Part shown: piece by piece, positions 8,392 through 17,151 of the stretch
How positions within the stretch are numbered: the first letter of the stretch is position 1
Layout: every line of letters starts with the position of its first letter
Notes under the pieces: generated by a model
What the model was told of the DNA's origin: nothing
Seen by the model: only the letters and a program-made list of their open reading frames with translations
The model's database searches: none
Origin: Nonomuraea indica
GTDB taxonomy: Bacteria; Actinomycetota; Actinomycetes; Streptosporangiales; Streptosporangiaceae
Length of the DNA stretch: 44,283 nt
Direction of reading: 5' to 3'
Assembly (NCBI RefSeq): GCF_002850745.1
Contig: NZ_KZ559466.1
Coordinates: 296,892-341,174, forward strand
Made by a program: the position numbers and the translations under genes

Positions 8392-10425
8392 ATGTCGGAT
8401 CGCAAGCGGGACGGACGCCGCATCGCCGGCCGCTACCAGCTGCTGGAACCCATTGGCAAGGGCGGGATGGGCATCGTCTGGCGCGCCCATGACGAGCTGC
8501 TGGATCGCACGGTGGCGGTCAAGGAAGTCCGTTATGCCGCCGCTCTGGGCGACGAGGTGCAGATGCTCAACCGGCGCACGATGCGCGAGGCGCGGGCGGC
8601 GGCGAGGTTCGAGCACCCCAACGTGATCGTCGTGCACGACGTGATCGAGGAGGACGACCGCCCCTGGATCGTCATGCAGCTCGTCCAGTCGCGCTCCCTG
8701 GGCGCGGTCATCAAGCAGGACGGGCCGCTGAAGCCGAAACGGGTCGCCGAGATCGGCCTGGCGGTGCTCGACGCCCTGCACCGCGCGCACGAGTCGGGCG
8801 TGCTGCACCGCGACGTCAAACCCGAGAACGTGCTGCTGGCCGACGACGGCCGGGTGGTGCTGACCGACTTCGGCATCGCCACGCTGGAGACCGAGACGCA
8901 GCTCACCGTGACGGGTCTCGCGGGCACTCCGGCGTTCATCGCGCCCGAGCGGCTCAAGGGGCTGCCCGCGCGGCGCGAGTCCGACCTGTGGTCGCTGGGC
9001 GCGACGCTCTACACCGCGGTGGAGGGCCGCTCGCCGCACGAGCGAGGCATGGCGCTGGCCACCATGCACGCCGTGCTCACCGACCCGCCGGACCCGGCGC
9101 CCCACGCCGGCCCCCTGGCCGAGGTGATCGACCTGCTGCTGGCCAAGGAGCCGGTGCAGCGTCCCTCGTACGAGGAGACCGAGCGGCTGCTGCGTGAGGC
9201 CATCGCCGCCTCCACCGCGCGTCAGGTGAGCCGCCAGTCTCCGCGCGCCACCGCGGTGATGCCGGCCCAGCGGCCCGCCTCCGGGCCGCCTCCCGTGGAC
9301 GACGACACCCCGACGGACCCCGACCTGGCGGTCCCCGGGGCCGCCGGGGCGCCCGCCCCGCACCCCGCGCCCAACCCGGCCCGGCCCGCGGCCAAGCCGT
9401 CGCGGCCCATCTCGGCGCGCCCTCCGGCCGCGCGGCCCGCCCCGGCCCGGCCGGACACGGCGCACGCCGACTCCCTGCGGTCCGACGCTTCGCGGTCCGG
9501 CTCCGCGCGGCCCGAGTCCCCGCGTCCCGAGTCCGGGCGCCCGGCGCCGCCGCGCCCGCCCGCCTCGGCGTCCGAGCAGGCCGGCCCGTGGGCGGCCGAG
9601 CCGGCCCGCGAGCTGCCCGAGACCGGTGCGCGGCTCGCCCCGGCGACCGCGGACCCCGCGGACCCCATCCCCCCGACGGCCTACTCCTCCCGCTCCGACC
9701 TGCGTGGCCGGCCCTGGCCCGTCGTCGCGGCGGCCGGGGCGGTCGTGCTGGTGGCGGCGATCGGCGGCTATCTCGGGCTCAACTCCGCGCCTGACGAGCG
9801 CCCCCGCTCCGCGCGCACCGGCGTCGTCGCCACGCCGACCACGTCCGCGTCCGAGTCGGCGTCCGATCCCGGGTCCGAGCCGTCCGACGGCGCCACGGAT
9901 TCGCCGAAGGCCGAGCCGACCACGAGCCCCACCGAGGCGCCGAGCCCCAGCCCGTCGCCCACTGAGACCGAGGACGCGCTGCCCGAGGGCTGGAAGATGT
10001 ACAAGGACAAGGAGATGGGCTTCTCCGTCGGCCTGCCGAAGGGCTGGGACGTCCACACCCGCGACTCCAACCGGGTCACCTTCCGCGGCCCCGGCGCCGG
10101 ACCCAAGTCCTACCTGCTGATCGAGGAGGCGCCGAACCCGGGCCCCGATCCGTACCAGGACTGGATCAAGCAGGAGCCGATACTCAAGCACAACTTCGGC
10201 GGCTACGAGAAGCTGTCCATCAAGAAGGTCGACTACCAGAAGGCGGCCGCCGACTGGGACTTCACCTGGAACGCCAACTCGGGTCCGTCCCGGGTGCGCA
10301 ACCGGGGGTTCGTCACCGAGAACGGCCGCGGCTACGCCATCTACTGGCACACCCTCAACAGCCGGTGGAAGAAGGACCTGCACTTCTTCGAGGGCTTCTG
10401 CGCGACCTTCAAGCCCCGCAAGTAG
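8392..10425 (+). CDS. Transmembrane serine/threonine protein kinase (first of a tandem pair)
   Basis: 677 residues from the ATG at 8392, which has GAGG 6 bases upstream; an in-frame TTG at 8380 is an alternative. The cytoplasmic Hanks-type kinase domain spans about 13-270: GKGGMG loop, catalytic Lys44 (VAVKEV), HRDVKPEN (139-146), DFG (159-161), APERL and SDLWSLG. A Pro/Ala/Ser-rich linker follows to about 440, then one membrane span (about 442-463), an acidic Ser/Thr/Pro stalk, and an extracytoplasmic domain (about 530-677) that starts GWKMYKDKEMGFSVGLPKGW. The domain recurs in the next gene and may have a PsbP/Mog1/LpqN-like fold (inference). There are no PASTA repeats. First gene of a tight six-gene plus-strand run. 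Probable signal-sensing receptor kinase; ligand and targets unknown. Confidence 0.93.
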   Translation: MSDRKRDGRRIAGRYQLLEPIGKGGMGIVWRAHDELLDRTVAVKEVRYAAALGDEVQMLNRRTMREARAAARFEHPNVIVVHDVIEEDDRPWIVMQLVQSRSLGAVIKQDGPLKPKRVAEIGLAVLDALHRAHESGVLHRDVKPENVLLADDGRVVLTDFGIATLETETQLTVTGLAGTPAFIAPERLKGLPARRESDLWSLGATLYTAVEGRSPHERGMALATMHAVLTDPPDPAPHAGPLAEVIDLLLAKEPVQRPSYEETERLLREAIAASTARQVSRQSPRATAVMPAQRPASGPPPVDDDTPTDPDLAVPGAAGAPAPHPAPNPARPAAKPSRPISARPPAARPAPARPDTAHADSLRSDASRSGSARPESPRPESGRPAPPRPPASASEQAGPWAAEPARELPETGARLAPATADPADPIPPTAYSSRSDLRGRPWPVVAAAGAVVLVAAIGGYLGLNSAPDERPRSARTGVVATPTTSASESASDPGSEPSDGATDSPKAEPTTSPTEAPSPSPSPTETEDALPEGWKMYKDKEMGFSVGLPKGWDVHTRDSNRVTFRGPGAGPKSYLLIEEAPNPGPDPYQDWIKQEPILKHNFGGYEKLSIKKVDYQKAAADWDFTWNANSGPSRVRNRGFVTENGRGYAIYWHTLNSRWKKDLHFFEGFCATFKPRK

Positions 10426-10435
10426 GCTCGCCGAC

Positions 10436-12238
10436 GTGGAGAGGCAGGTCGGCAACCGCTACCGCCTCGTCGAGCCGATCGGCGAGGGCGGCATGGGCGT
10501 GGTCTGGCGCGCCTACGACGAGCTGCTCGACCGCACGGTGGCGATCAAGGAGGTCCGCTACACCGGCGTCGCCGACGACGAGCGGGCCCAGCTCAACCGC
10601 CGCACCATCCGGGAGGCCAGGGCCGCGGGCCGCCTCGACCATCCCTCGGTGGTCGTCATCCACGACGTGGTCGAGGAGGACGGCCGGCCGTGGATCGTGA
10701 TGCAGCTCGTCCGGTCGCGCTCGCTGGCCCAGGTCGTCCGCGAGCACGGGCCGCTGCCGGTCGGGCAGGTCGCCGCGATCGGCGGGCAGGTCCTCGACGC
10801 GCTGCGCGCCGCGCACGCCACCGGTGTTCTGCACCGTGACGTCAAGCCCGAGAACGTGCTGCTGGCCGACGACGGCCGGGTGGTGCTGACCGACTTCGGC
10901 ATCGCCTCGCTGGAGGCGGAGGCGGGGCTGACCGCGACCGGCGGCCTGGTGGGCACGCCCGCGTACATGCCGCCCGAACGGCTGCACGGCGATCCGGCCC
11001 GGCCGGAGTCCGACCTGTGGGCCCTGGGCGCGACGCTGTACGCGGCGGTGGAGGGGGCTCCGCCGTACAAGCGGGACTCGTGGGCGGCGACGGTGGCCGC
11101 CGTGCTGCGCGACGACCCCGAGCCGCCCCGGCGGGCCGGCCCGCTGACGCCGGTCATCATGGGGCTGTTGCTGCGTGATCCGGCCGCCCGGATGCCCGCC
11201 GGGGAGGCCGCGCGCCTCCTGTGGGCCGCCGCCGGCCACGCTCCCGCCGCCGGCCACGCTCCCGCCACCGGTCACGCTCCCGCCGCCGGTCGTGTCACCT
11301 GGCCGCCGGTGGGCGCCGCTCCCGGCGACCCGGCCCGCCCCGCTCCGTTCCGCCCCGGCCCCGGCCCCGGCCCCGGCCCCGGCGACCACGGTCCGGGCGA
11401 TCCCGACCGCGGGCCCGCCGGTCAGGGACGCGCCGCCCACCCGGTGCCCGACGCCACCCTGCATGCCGGCGCCGATCCCACGTCACCGGCGCAGCGTCGT
11501 GGCGGGAGGCGATGGCCGCGCGGCGTGGTGCCCGCCGCGGCGGCCCTGGTCGCCGCGGCCGTGCTCGGCACCGGAGCCGTGCTGCTGGCCGACCGTCCGG
11601 ACTCCCCGGGCAGCGGCCCGGCGGCCGCGGACCGGACGGGCACGGACAGGGCGGGCACGGACAGGGCGGGCACGGCGACGCCTGTCGGGTCGCCCGTCAC
11701 CCCCGCCACGCCGGACGCCACCGGCAAGGCGACCACCGCCGCGACCCCCCGGAACACGCCGTCCGGCGCCCGGCGGGTCGTGCCGCCTCCCGGCTGGCGT
11801 TCCTACACCAGCACGGCCGGACGCTTCTCGGTCGCCATCCCGGCCGGCTGGCGGGCCGTCCCGAGCGCCACCCGGGCCAGCGTGACCGTCCGGGCGCCCG
11901 GCTCGCCCAGCAGGCTGATCATCGAGTGGACCGTCGCCGACCGGCCATGGACCGACCCGGCCAGGCACTGGGCCGACCTGGAGAAGGAGATCCTGGCCAA
12001 GGGCGAGTTCAGCGGCTACCGGCGCCTGTCCATCGAGCCCACCACCTACCTCGGCCGCCCGGCGGCCGACTGGGAGTTCACCCGCGTGGCCGACGGCACG
12101 GTGATCCACGTGGTCAACCGCGGGTTCCGCACCGCCTCCGGCCGCCCGTACGCCATCTACTGGGAGACCACCGAGGCCCGCTGGCCACGCGAGCGCCGCT
12201 ACTTCGAGACGTTCACCAAGACCTTCACCCCTCGTTGA
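10436..12238 (+). CDS. Transmembrane serine/threonine protein kinase (second of a tandem pair)
   Basis: 600 residues, GTG start 10 bases after the previous kinase's stop. It is a close paralogue of that kinase: same order of kinase domain (Lys38 in VAIKEV, HRDVKPENVLLADDGRVV, DFG, GTPAYMPPERL), disordered linker, single span (about 361-383) and C-terminal ectodomain (about 449-600, GWRSYTSTAGRFSVAIPAGW to YFETFTKTFTPR). The linker holds four near-identical GHAPA(A/T) units, seen as 18-bp tandem repeats at about 11235-11290, and a Gly-Pro run. The ectodomain matches its paralogue at WxF...VxNRGF...GRxYAIYW. Tandem duplication followed by divergence is the simple reading. The stop is 12 bases before the AraC-type gene, so the two are probably on one message. 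Confidence 0.93.
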   Translation: MERQVGNRYRLVEPIGEGGMGVVWRAYDELLDRTVAIKEVRYTGVADDERAQLNRRTIREARAAGRLDHPSVVVIHDVVEEDGRPWIVMQLVRSRSLAQVVREHGPLPVGQVAAIGGQVLDALRAAHATGVLHRDVKPENVLLADDGRVVLTDFGIASLEAEAGLTATGGLVGTPAYMPPERLHGDPARPESDLWALGATLYAAVEGAPPYKRDSWAATVAAVLRDDPEPPRRAGPLTPVIMGLLLRDPAARMPAGEAARLLWAAAGHAPAAGHAPATGHAPAAGRVTWPPVGAAPGDPARPAPFRPGPGPGPGPGDHGPGDPDRGPAGQGRAAHPVPDATLHAGADPTSPAQRRGGRRWPRGVVPAAAALVAAAVLGTGAVLLADRPDSPGSGPAAADRTGTDRAGTDRAGTATPVGSPVTPATPDATGKATTAATPRNTPSGARRVVPPPGWRSYTSTAGRFSVAIPAGWRAVPSATRASVTVRAPGSPSRLIIEWTVADRPWTDPARHWADLEKEILAKGEFSGYRRLSIEPTTYLGRPAADWEFTRVADGTVIHVVNRGFRTASGRPYAIYWETTEARWPRERRYFETFTKTFTPR

Positions 12239-12250
12239 GGCGAGCGGAGC

Positions 12251-13087
12251 GTGAAGGAGCAGGCGAGGTTCTGGCGGCATCCCGCGGTGCCGGACGTCGA
12301 CCTGCTCAAGGCCCGTTACGTCACCCACCGCTTCACCCGGCACGCCCACGCGGAGTTCGCGATCGGGCTGATCCTCGAGGGTGTGGAGGAGTTCGACCAC
12401 GGCGGCTCGCTGCGACGGGCCGGCGCGGGCGAGATCGTGCTGGTGAACCCGGAGGTGGCGCACACCGGCCACCCGGGCACGCCCGGCGGCTGGGCGTACC
12501 GGATGCTGTACCCGTCGCTGGAGACGATGGCCGAGATCGCGGCCGACCTGGGCCGGCCGCGCGGCACCCCCTCCTTCCCCGAGCAGGTGGTACGCGACCC
12601 GGCGCTCGCCGCGCTGCTGGACCGGGCGCACCGGGCGGCCGAGCGGGGTGACGACCTGGCGGCCTCGACGCTGACGCGCACGCTGTTCGGCGGGCTGCTG
12701 GCCCGCCACGGCGTGCCGCGCCCCGTGACCGGTCCGGGGGCGGAGCTCACGTCGGCGGGGCGGCGAGCCGTCCAGGAGGCGATCGAACTGCTCGGCGCGA
12801 GCCTGCTCGACCCGCCGACGCTCGACCGGGTGGCGGAGAGCGTGCGCGCCAGGCCGTTCCCGCTGCTGCGGGCGTTCAAGGCCGAGACGGGGTTGCCGCC
12901 GCACGCCTACCTCGTCTCGCTCCGGGTACGGCGGGCACGCCGGCTGCTGGCGTCGGGCAGGACGCCCGCGGAGGTGGCGGCCGAGGTGGGCTTCACCGAC
13001 CAGGCCCACCTGACCCGGCATTTCAAACGGATCGTGGGCGTGCCGCCCGCGGCCTATCAGCGAGCCGCAGGAACGTACAAGACCTGA
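12251..13087 (+). CDS. AraC family transcriptional regulator
   Basis: 278 residues. The N-terminal half is an AraC-type cupin ligand domain (RHAHAEFAIGLILEGVEEF, then GEIVLVNPEVAHTGHPG). The C-terminal 100 residues are the paired helix-turn-helix domain (FPLLRAFKAETGLPPHAYLVSLRVRRARRLL and EVAAEVGFTDQAHLTRHFKRIVGVPPAAY). The GTG start follows GAGG by 10 bases and lies 12 bases after the kinase stop. AzlC and AzlD genes follow at once. The AraC-AzlC-AzlD arrangement is common, and the regulator usually controls the exporter. The likely ligand is an amino acid, by context only. Confidence 0.92.
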   Translation: MKEQARFWRHPAVPDVDLLKARYVTHRFTRHAHAEFAIGLILEGVEEFDHGGSLRRAGAGEIVLVNPEVAHTGHPGTPGGWAYRMLYPSLETMAEIAADLGRPRGTPSFPEQVVRDPALAALLDRAHRAAERGDDLAASTLTRTLFGGLLARHGVPRPVTGPGAELTSAGRRAVQEAIELLGASLLDPPTLDRVAESVRARPFPLLRAFKAETGLPPHAYLVSLRVRRARRLLASGRTPAEVAAEVGFTDQAHLTRHFKRIVGVPPAAYQRAAGTYKT

Positions 13088-13116
13088 CATCGGCCCACGT
13101 CATAGCCTCGATTGGT

Positions 13117-13779
13117 ATGGAAGAGACATCACACCGTGCCGTCGCGATCCGGGACGGTCTGGGCGTGGGCGTGGCCGTGGGGCTGGCCGGGCTCGCCTTC
13201 GGGGCCGCGGCCGTCACCGCGGGGATGAGCATCGCCCAGGCGTGCGTGCTGAGCCTGCTGGCGTTCACCGGTGCCTCGCAGTTCGCGCTGGCCGGGGCCG
13301 TCGGGGCGGGCGGCGACCTCGCGGCGTCGGCCGCCGGCGCGCTGCTGCTCGGCGGCCGCAACACCCTCTACGGGCTGCGACTGGCCGGGCTGCTGCGGGC
13401 GAACGGGCCGCGCAGGCTGGTCGTGGCGCAGGGCGTGATCGACGAGACCGCCGCGGTGGCGCTGGCGCAGCCGAACCCGGCGGCGGCGCGGGCCGGGTTC
13501 ACCGCCACGTTCGCCGCCCTGTACCTCACCTGGAACCTCACCACCCTCGGCGGCGCCGTCGGCACGTCGTTCCTGGGGGACCCGCGCGTGCTGGGGCTGG
13601 ACGCGGTCGGACCGGCCACGTTCCTGGCGCTGCTGTGGCCGCGGTTGACCCGCAGCGCCGAGCTGCGGTGGCTGGCGGCGGGCGGGGCGGCGATCGCGCT
13701 GGCCGCCACGCCGTTCCTGCCGCCGGGCGTGCCCGTGCTGCTGTCCGCCGTGGCGGTGCTGGTGGTGATGGTGCGATGA
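13117..13779 (+). CDS. azlC: AzlC family branched-chain amino acid exporter, large subunit
   Basis: 220 residues, almost wholly hydrophobic, with about five to six membrane spans. The family signature is visible: GLAFGAAAVTAGMSIAQACVLSLLAFTGASQFALAG near the N-terminus, then ALLLGGRNTLYGLRLA. AzlC with the small subunit AzlD exports branched-chain amino acids and analogues through the cytoplasmic membrane. It starts 29 bases after the AraC-type gene and overlaps azlD by 4 bases (ATGA), so translation of the two subunits is likely coupled. No strong ribosome site precedes the ATG. Confidence 0.92.
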   Translation: MEETSHRAVAIRDGLGVGVAVGLAGLAFGAAAVTAGMSIAQACVLSLLAFTGASQFALAGAVGAGGDLAASAAGALLLGGRNTLYGLRLAGLLRANGPRRLVVAQGVIDETAAVALAQPNPAAARAGFTATFAALYLTWNLTTLGGAVGTSFLGDPRVLGLDAVGPATFLALLWPRLTRSAELRWLAAGGAAIALAATPFLPPGVPVLLSAVAVLVVMVR

Positions 13780-14087
13780 CGCTGTGGTGGGCGATCGCCG
13801 TCGTCTGCGCCGGCTGTTACGTGCTCAAGCTGGCCGGGCTGGCGGCCCCGCGCTGGGTCCTGGAGCATCCGGTGGTGAGCCGGTTCGCCGAGCTGGTGCC
13901 GGTCGCGCTGCTCGCGGCGCTGGTCGCGGTGCAGATGTTCAGCGAGCAGGGACGGCTGCAGGTGGATCCGGCCCGTACGGCCGGCCTGGCCGCCGCGGTG
14001 GTCGCGCTGCTGCTTCGCGCGCCCTTTTTGGTGGTCCTGCTCATTGCCGCCGCCATTACTGCGCTTGTACGGGTTTTTAGCGGGTAG
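13776..14087 (+). CDS. azlD: AzlD family branched-chain amino acid exporter, small subunit
   Basis: 103 residues with four hydrophobic segments, the expected size and topology for AzlD: WWAIAVVCAGCYVLKLAG, then EHPVVSRFAELVPVALLAALVAVQMF, DPARTAGLAAAVVALLLRAPFLVVLLIAAAITALVR. The ATG overlaps the azlC stop (ATGA), which fixes the start. The GYxLKLxG-like stretch and the VPVALLAALV span are typical of the family. It pairs with AzlC in the membrane. The third kinase gene starts 9 bases after its stop. Confidence 0.9.
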   Translation: MTLWWAIAVVCAGCYVLKLAGLAAPRWVLEHPVVSRFAELVPVALLAALVAVQMFSEQGRLQVDPARTAGLAAAVVALLLRAPFLVVLLIAAAITALVRVFSG

Positions 14088-14096
14088 TCGCCCCGC

Positions 14097-15629
14097 ATGT
14101 CCGAATCAGCGGGGATGGTCGGTGGACGATACCGGCTGCTCAGGACCATTGGCCAGGGCGGCATGGGAACGGTGTGGCAGGCACACGACGAGGTGCTGGG
14201 CCGGGACGTCGCGGTGAAGGAGGTGCATCCGCCGCCGGATCTGACGGGGGCGGAGCGGGACGTGTTCAGCGTCCGCACCTTCCGTGAGGCGCGCGCGGCC
14301 GGGCGGGTGGCGCACCCGGGGGTGGCCACGGTCTACGACGTGCTGGAGGAACACGGCCACCCGTGGATCGTCATGCAGCTCGTCCGCTCGCGCACGCTGG
14401 GCCAGCTCGTGCGCGAGGAGGGGCCGCTGCCGCCCGTCCAGGCGGCGGCGGTCGGGCTGCAACTGCTGGAGGCGCTGCACGCGGCGCACGCCGCGGGCGT
14501 CCTGCACCGCGACGTCAAGCCCGACAACGTGCTGCTGACCGACGACGGCAGGGCGGTGCTGACCGACTTCGGCATCGCGACCACCGAGGACGAGGCTCCG
14601 GTGACCAGGACCGGCATCCTGGTCGGCACGCCCGCGTTCATCTCCCCCGAGCGGGCGGCGGGCAGCCAGGCCACCCCGGCCTCGGACCTGTGGTCGCTGG
14701 GCGTGACCCTGTACGTCGCCGTCGAGGGCCACTCGCCGTTCCAGCGCCCGCACGCCCTGGCCACGCTCGGCGCGGTCATGCACGACGAGCCGGCGCCGCT
14801 GGCCCGCGCCGGCGTCCTGGGGCCGGTCCTGCTGGGACTACTGCGCAAGGACCCCACCGAACGGATGACGCTGGACGAGGCGCGGATGCGGTTGCACGCC
14901 ATCGTCACGGGCAGCGCCCCCGAGCCGACGGCCCCGGTGGCCGTCCCGCCGATCCCCCGGCAGGCGCCCCCGGCCGCGGCCACCCCGCCCGTGCCGTCCG
15001 ATCCGCCCGGGTTCGCCGGGTCATCGGGCCGGGTCGCGCCGCCGGTGCGGGCCTCCGGGCAGCACGCCCGCCCACGGCGGGCGCGCCGCGGCGCGTCACT
15101 GGCCGCCCTGGCGGCCGGGGTGATCGCCGTCGGACTGGCCGCGGGCGGCACCGCCTGGTGGTCGCAGCGGGACGGCACCGCCCGGCCGCCGGCGACCGTA
15201 CCGGCCGTCGTGAGCTCCCCGGAGGTGTCCACGGGCGACACGCGGCCCTCCTCCGACCCGCGCTCCACCGAGCCCGCGACCGCGACCGGCGAGCCGCGCG
15301 CACGGCGGAGTGCCCCGCCCTCGGACGAGCCCCGGTCACAGGGGTCCGCCACGCGGCCCACCAGGGACCGTTCGGGCGAGCCGACCCGGGAGCCCACGCG
15401 CGAGCCGACCCGTGAGCCGACGCGCGAGCCCACGAAACAGCCCACGAAGCAGCCCACCAAGAAGCCCACGAAGCAGCCCGGCCAGGACGAGTCGGGCGAC
15501 CGGCCCTCCACGCGCGACCCCGGCCAGGTCGAGCCGTCCACCGGCGGCCAGGGGGCGGACAAGGGCGACGACGGCCGGCAGACCCAGGAGGTCGCCGCGC
15601 AGGGCCCGAAGAAGTCGAAGAAGTCCTGA
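14097..15629 (+). CDS. Transmembrane serine/threonine protein kinase with a charged repeat tail
   Basis: 510 residues. Kinase domain about 11-268 with GQGGMG, Lys41 (VAVKEV), HRDVKPDN (137-144), DFG (157-159) and SPERAAG; single span about 334-355. Unlike the two kinases upstream it lacks the folded ectodomain. Instead the exterior is a Pro/Ser/Thr-rich tail with tandem EPTR units, then KQPT/KKPT units (DNA 15378-15479, 12-bp period), ending KKSKKS. The tail may lie in the cell wall. It begins 9 bases after azlD without a clear ribosome site, so coupling to azlD is likely. The stop codon lies in a hairpin shared with the convergent pseudouridine synthase gene. Ligand and substrates unknown. 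Confidence 0.92.
   Translation: MSESAGMVGGRYRLLRTIGQGGMGTVWQAHDEVLGRDVAVKEVHPPPDLTGAERDVFSVRTFREARAAGRVAHPGVATVYDVLEEHGHPWIVMQLVRSRTLGQLVREEGPLPPVQAAAVGLQLLEALHAAHAAGVLHRDVKPDNVLLTDDGRAVLTDFGIATTEDEAPVTRTGILVGTPAFISPERAAGSQATPASDLWSLGVTLYVAVEGHSPFQRPHALATLGAVMHDEPAPLARAGVLGPVLLGLLRKDPTERMTLDEARMRLHAIVTGSAPEPTAPVAVPPIPRQAPPAAATPPVPSDPPGFAGSSGRVAPPVRASGQHARPRRARRGASLAALAAGVIAVGLAAGGTAWWSQRDGTARPPATVPAVVSSPEVSTGDTRPSSDPRSTEPATATGEPRARRSAPPSDEPRSQGSATRPTRDRSGEPTREPTREPTREPTREPTKQPTKQPTKKPTKQPGQDESGDRPSTRDPGQVEPSTGGQGADKGDDGRQTQEVAAQGPKKSKKS
15378..15479 (+). repeat. 12-bp tandem repeats encoding EPTR and KQPT units
   Basis: About eight 12-base units inside the third kinase gene. The first four to five encode EPTR (net neutral), the rest KQPT/KKPT (basic). 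Copies differ at third positions, so the array is not perfectly identical. Confidence 0.85.
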
Positions 15630-15648
15630 CGCGCGGGCGGTCAGGACT
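15622..15648. terminator. Hairpin holding the stop codons of two convergent genes
   Basis: AGTCCTGAC (15622-15630) and GTCAGGACT (15640-15648) are perfect 9-bp complements around a 9-base loop. Each arm contains the TGA of one gene: the kinase (15627-15629) and the pseudouridine synthase (15641-15643 on the minus strand). Only 11 bases separate the genes. A bidirectional terminator is the natural reading, although no T-tract follows. Confidence 0.6.
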
Positions 15649-16570
15649 CGGCGCGCACCAGGTCGAGAGCCTTCTGCAGGTCCTCGGGATAGTCGGTGCC
15701 GAACGACACCCACTCCCCCGTGCCCGGGTGCTCGAACGCCAGCGACACGGCGTGCAGCCACTGCCGGCCGACGCCCAGCCGGGCCGCGATCGTCGGATCG
15801 GCGCCGTACATGAGGTCGCCCACGCAGGGGTGACGCAGCGCCGACATGTGCACCCGGATCTGGTGGGTGCGGCCGGTCTCCAGCTTGATGTCGAGCAGCG
15901 ACGCCGCCCGGAACGCCTCGATCGTGTCGTAGTGGGTGACCGACGGCTTGCCGCCCGCCACCACCGCGAAGCGGCCGTCGCCGGACGGGTGCCGGTCGAT
16001 GGGCGCGTCCACCGTGCCCCGGAACGGGTCGGGATGGCCCTGCACCAGCGCGTGGTAGCGCTTGTCGACCGTGCGTTCCTTGAAGGCGCGCTTGAGCCAG
16101 GAGTACGCGTGCTCGCTCTTGGCCACCACCATCACGCCGGTCGTGTTGGCGTCGAGCCGGTGCACGATGCCCTGGCGTTCGGCCGCGCCGCTGGTGGCGA
16201 TGGTGTGGCCGGCGCCGAGCAGGCCGCCGAGCACGGTGGGGCCGGTCCAGCCGACGGTCGGGTGGGCGGCCACCCCGATGGGCTTGTCGACCACGACGAT
16301 GTCGTCGTCCTCGTGCAGGACGCGCATGCCGGGCACCGGTTCGGCCACCGGCGCGGGAGCGCTCACCGGGGGCGGGAGCGTCACGTCCAGCCAGGCTCCG
16401 GCGTGCACCCGGTCGGACTTGGCGGGCTGCCGGCCGTCGACCAGCACCTCGCCGGCCGTGATCAGCTCGGCCGCGCGGGTGCGGGAGAAGCCGAACAGCC
16501 GTGACAGGGCGGCGTCGAGCCGCTCGCCCTCCAGCCCGTCGGGCACGGGCAGGCTCCGCTGCTCGCTCAA
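15641..16570 (-). CDS. RluA/RluD family 23S rRNA pseudouridine synthase
   Basis: 309 residues. An N-terminal S4 RNA-binding domain ([31 protein letters not shown]) precedes the catalytic domain with the RluA signature [15 protein letters not shown]; the Asp of HRLD is the nucleophile. Later motifs [26 protein letters not shown] are typical. The family converts uridines in the large-subunit rRNA to pseudouridine; RluD (positions 1911/1915/1917 in E. coli numbering) is the usual annotation for this locus next to lspA, but the exact sites cannot be read from sequence. The TTG start overlaps the lspA stop (TTGA), indicating coupled translation in a dksA-type/lspA/pseudouridine-synthase operon. 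Confidence 0.92.
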   Translation of the reverse strand: MSEQRSLPVPDGLEGERLDAALSRLFGFSRTRAAELITAGEVLVDGRQPAKSDRVHAGAWLDVTLPPPVSAPAPVAEPVPGMRVLHEDDDIVVVDKPIGVAAHPTVGWTGPTVLGGLLGAGHTIATSGAAERQGIVHRLDANTTGVMVVAKSEHAYSWLKRAFKERTVDKRYHALVQGHPDPFRGTVDAPIDRHPSGDGRFAVVAGGKPSVTHYDTIEAFRAASLLDIKLETGRTHQIRVHMSALRHPCVGDLMYGADPTIAARLGVGRQWLHAVSLAFEHPGTGEWVSFGTDYPEDLQKALDLVRAES

Positions 16571-17151
16571 CCCTTGCCCTCCTTCGTTCCGTCGATCTGG
16601 TAGCCCCTCCAGGCCAGGATCACCGCCAGGATCCCGCCGCAGACGATCGCCGAGTCGGCGATGTTGAAGATGGGGAAGTAGTCGATCACGGGGAAGTTGC
16701 CGGGCAGGACCTCGATGAAGTCGACCACGTGCCCCTGGAACTGCGTGCTCCTGCCGAATCCCGAAGGATAGCGCAGCAGCCGGTCGGTCAGGTTGCCGAA
16801 CGCCCCGCCGAGGAGCAGGCCCAGGGTGAAGGCCCACGGCCGGCTGTTGAGAGTGCGCGCCGTGCGCAGGATGGCGATCACCACGCCGGCCGCGATGAAG
16901 GTGAAGACGATCGTCATCCCGGTGCCGATGCTGAACGCCGCGCCCGAGTTGAAGATCAGCCTGAACTGCAGGAGGCCCGGAACGACCACGAGGGGGCCCT
17001 GGCGATCCTCCAGGGCCCCCAGCGCCCACGTCTTCGTGGCGAGGTCACTCACGTAGATGACCGCCGCCAGCAGACCGAGAACGGTGAGCAGCAGGCGGCG
17101 GTCGCGCCGTGGCGCTACCGGCGCTCCTCCTTCTGCTTGCAGGTCACGCAC
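16567..17151 (-). CDS. lspA: Lipoprotein signal peptidase (signal peptidase II)
   Basis: 194 residues from the GTG at 17151. LspA is the membrane aspartic protease that removes signal peptides from prolipoproteins. Four membrane spans are visible ([21 protein letters not shown], then [51 protein letters not shown]). The catalytic Asp residues are in GNLTDRLLR and [18 protein letters not shown] is also conserved. The GTG is preferred because GAGGG lies 7 bases upstream and the overlap with the upstream zinc-finger gene is then 37 bases. An ATG at 17214 would give 215 residues and a 100-base overlap. Transcribed with its neighbours. Confidence 0.93.
   Translation of the reverse strand: MRDLQAEGGAPVAPRRDRRLLLTVLGLLAAVIYVSDLATKTWALGALEDRQGPLVVVPGLLQFRLIFNSGAAFSIGTGMTIVFTFIAAGVVIAILRTARTLNSRPWAFTLGLLLGGAFGNLTDRLLRYPSGFGRSTQFQGHVVDFIEVLPGNFPVIDYFPIFNIADSAIVCGGILAVILAWRGYQIDGTKEGKG

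Noticed and set aside
8392..15629. PknB-type kinases with PASTA repeats as wall sensors
   Set aside because: No PASTA-like repeats can be seen in any of the three exteriors.
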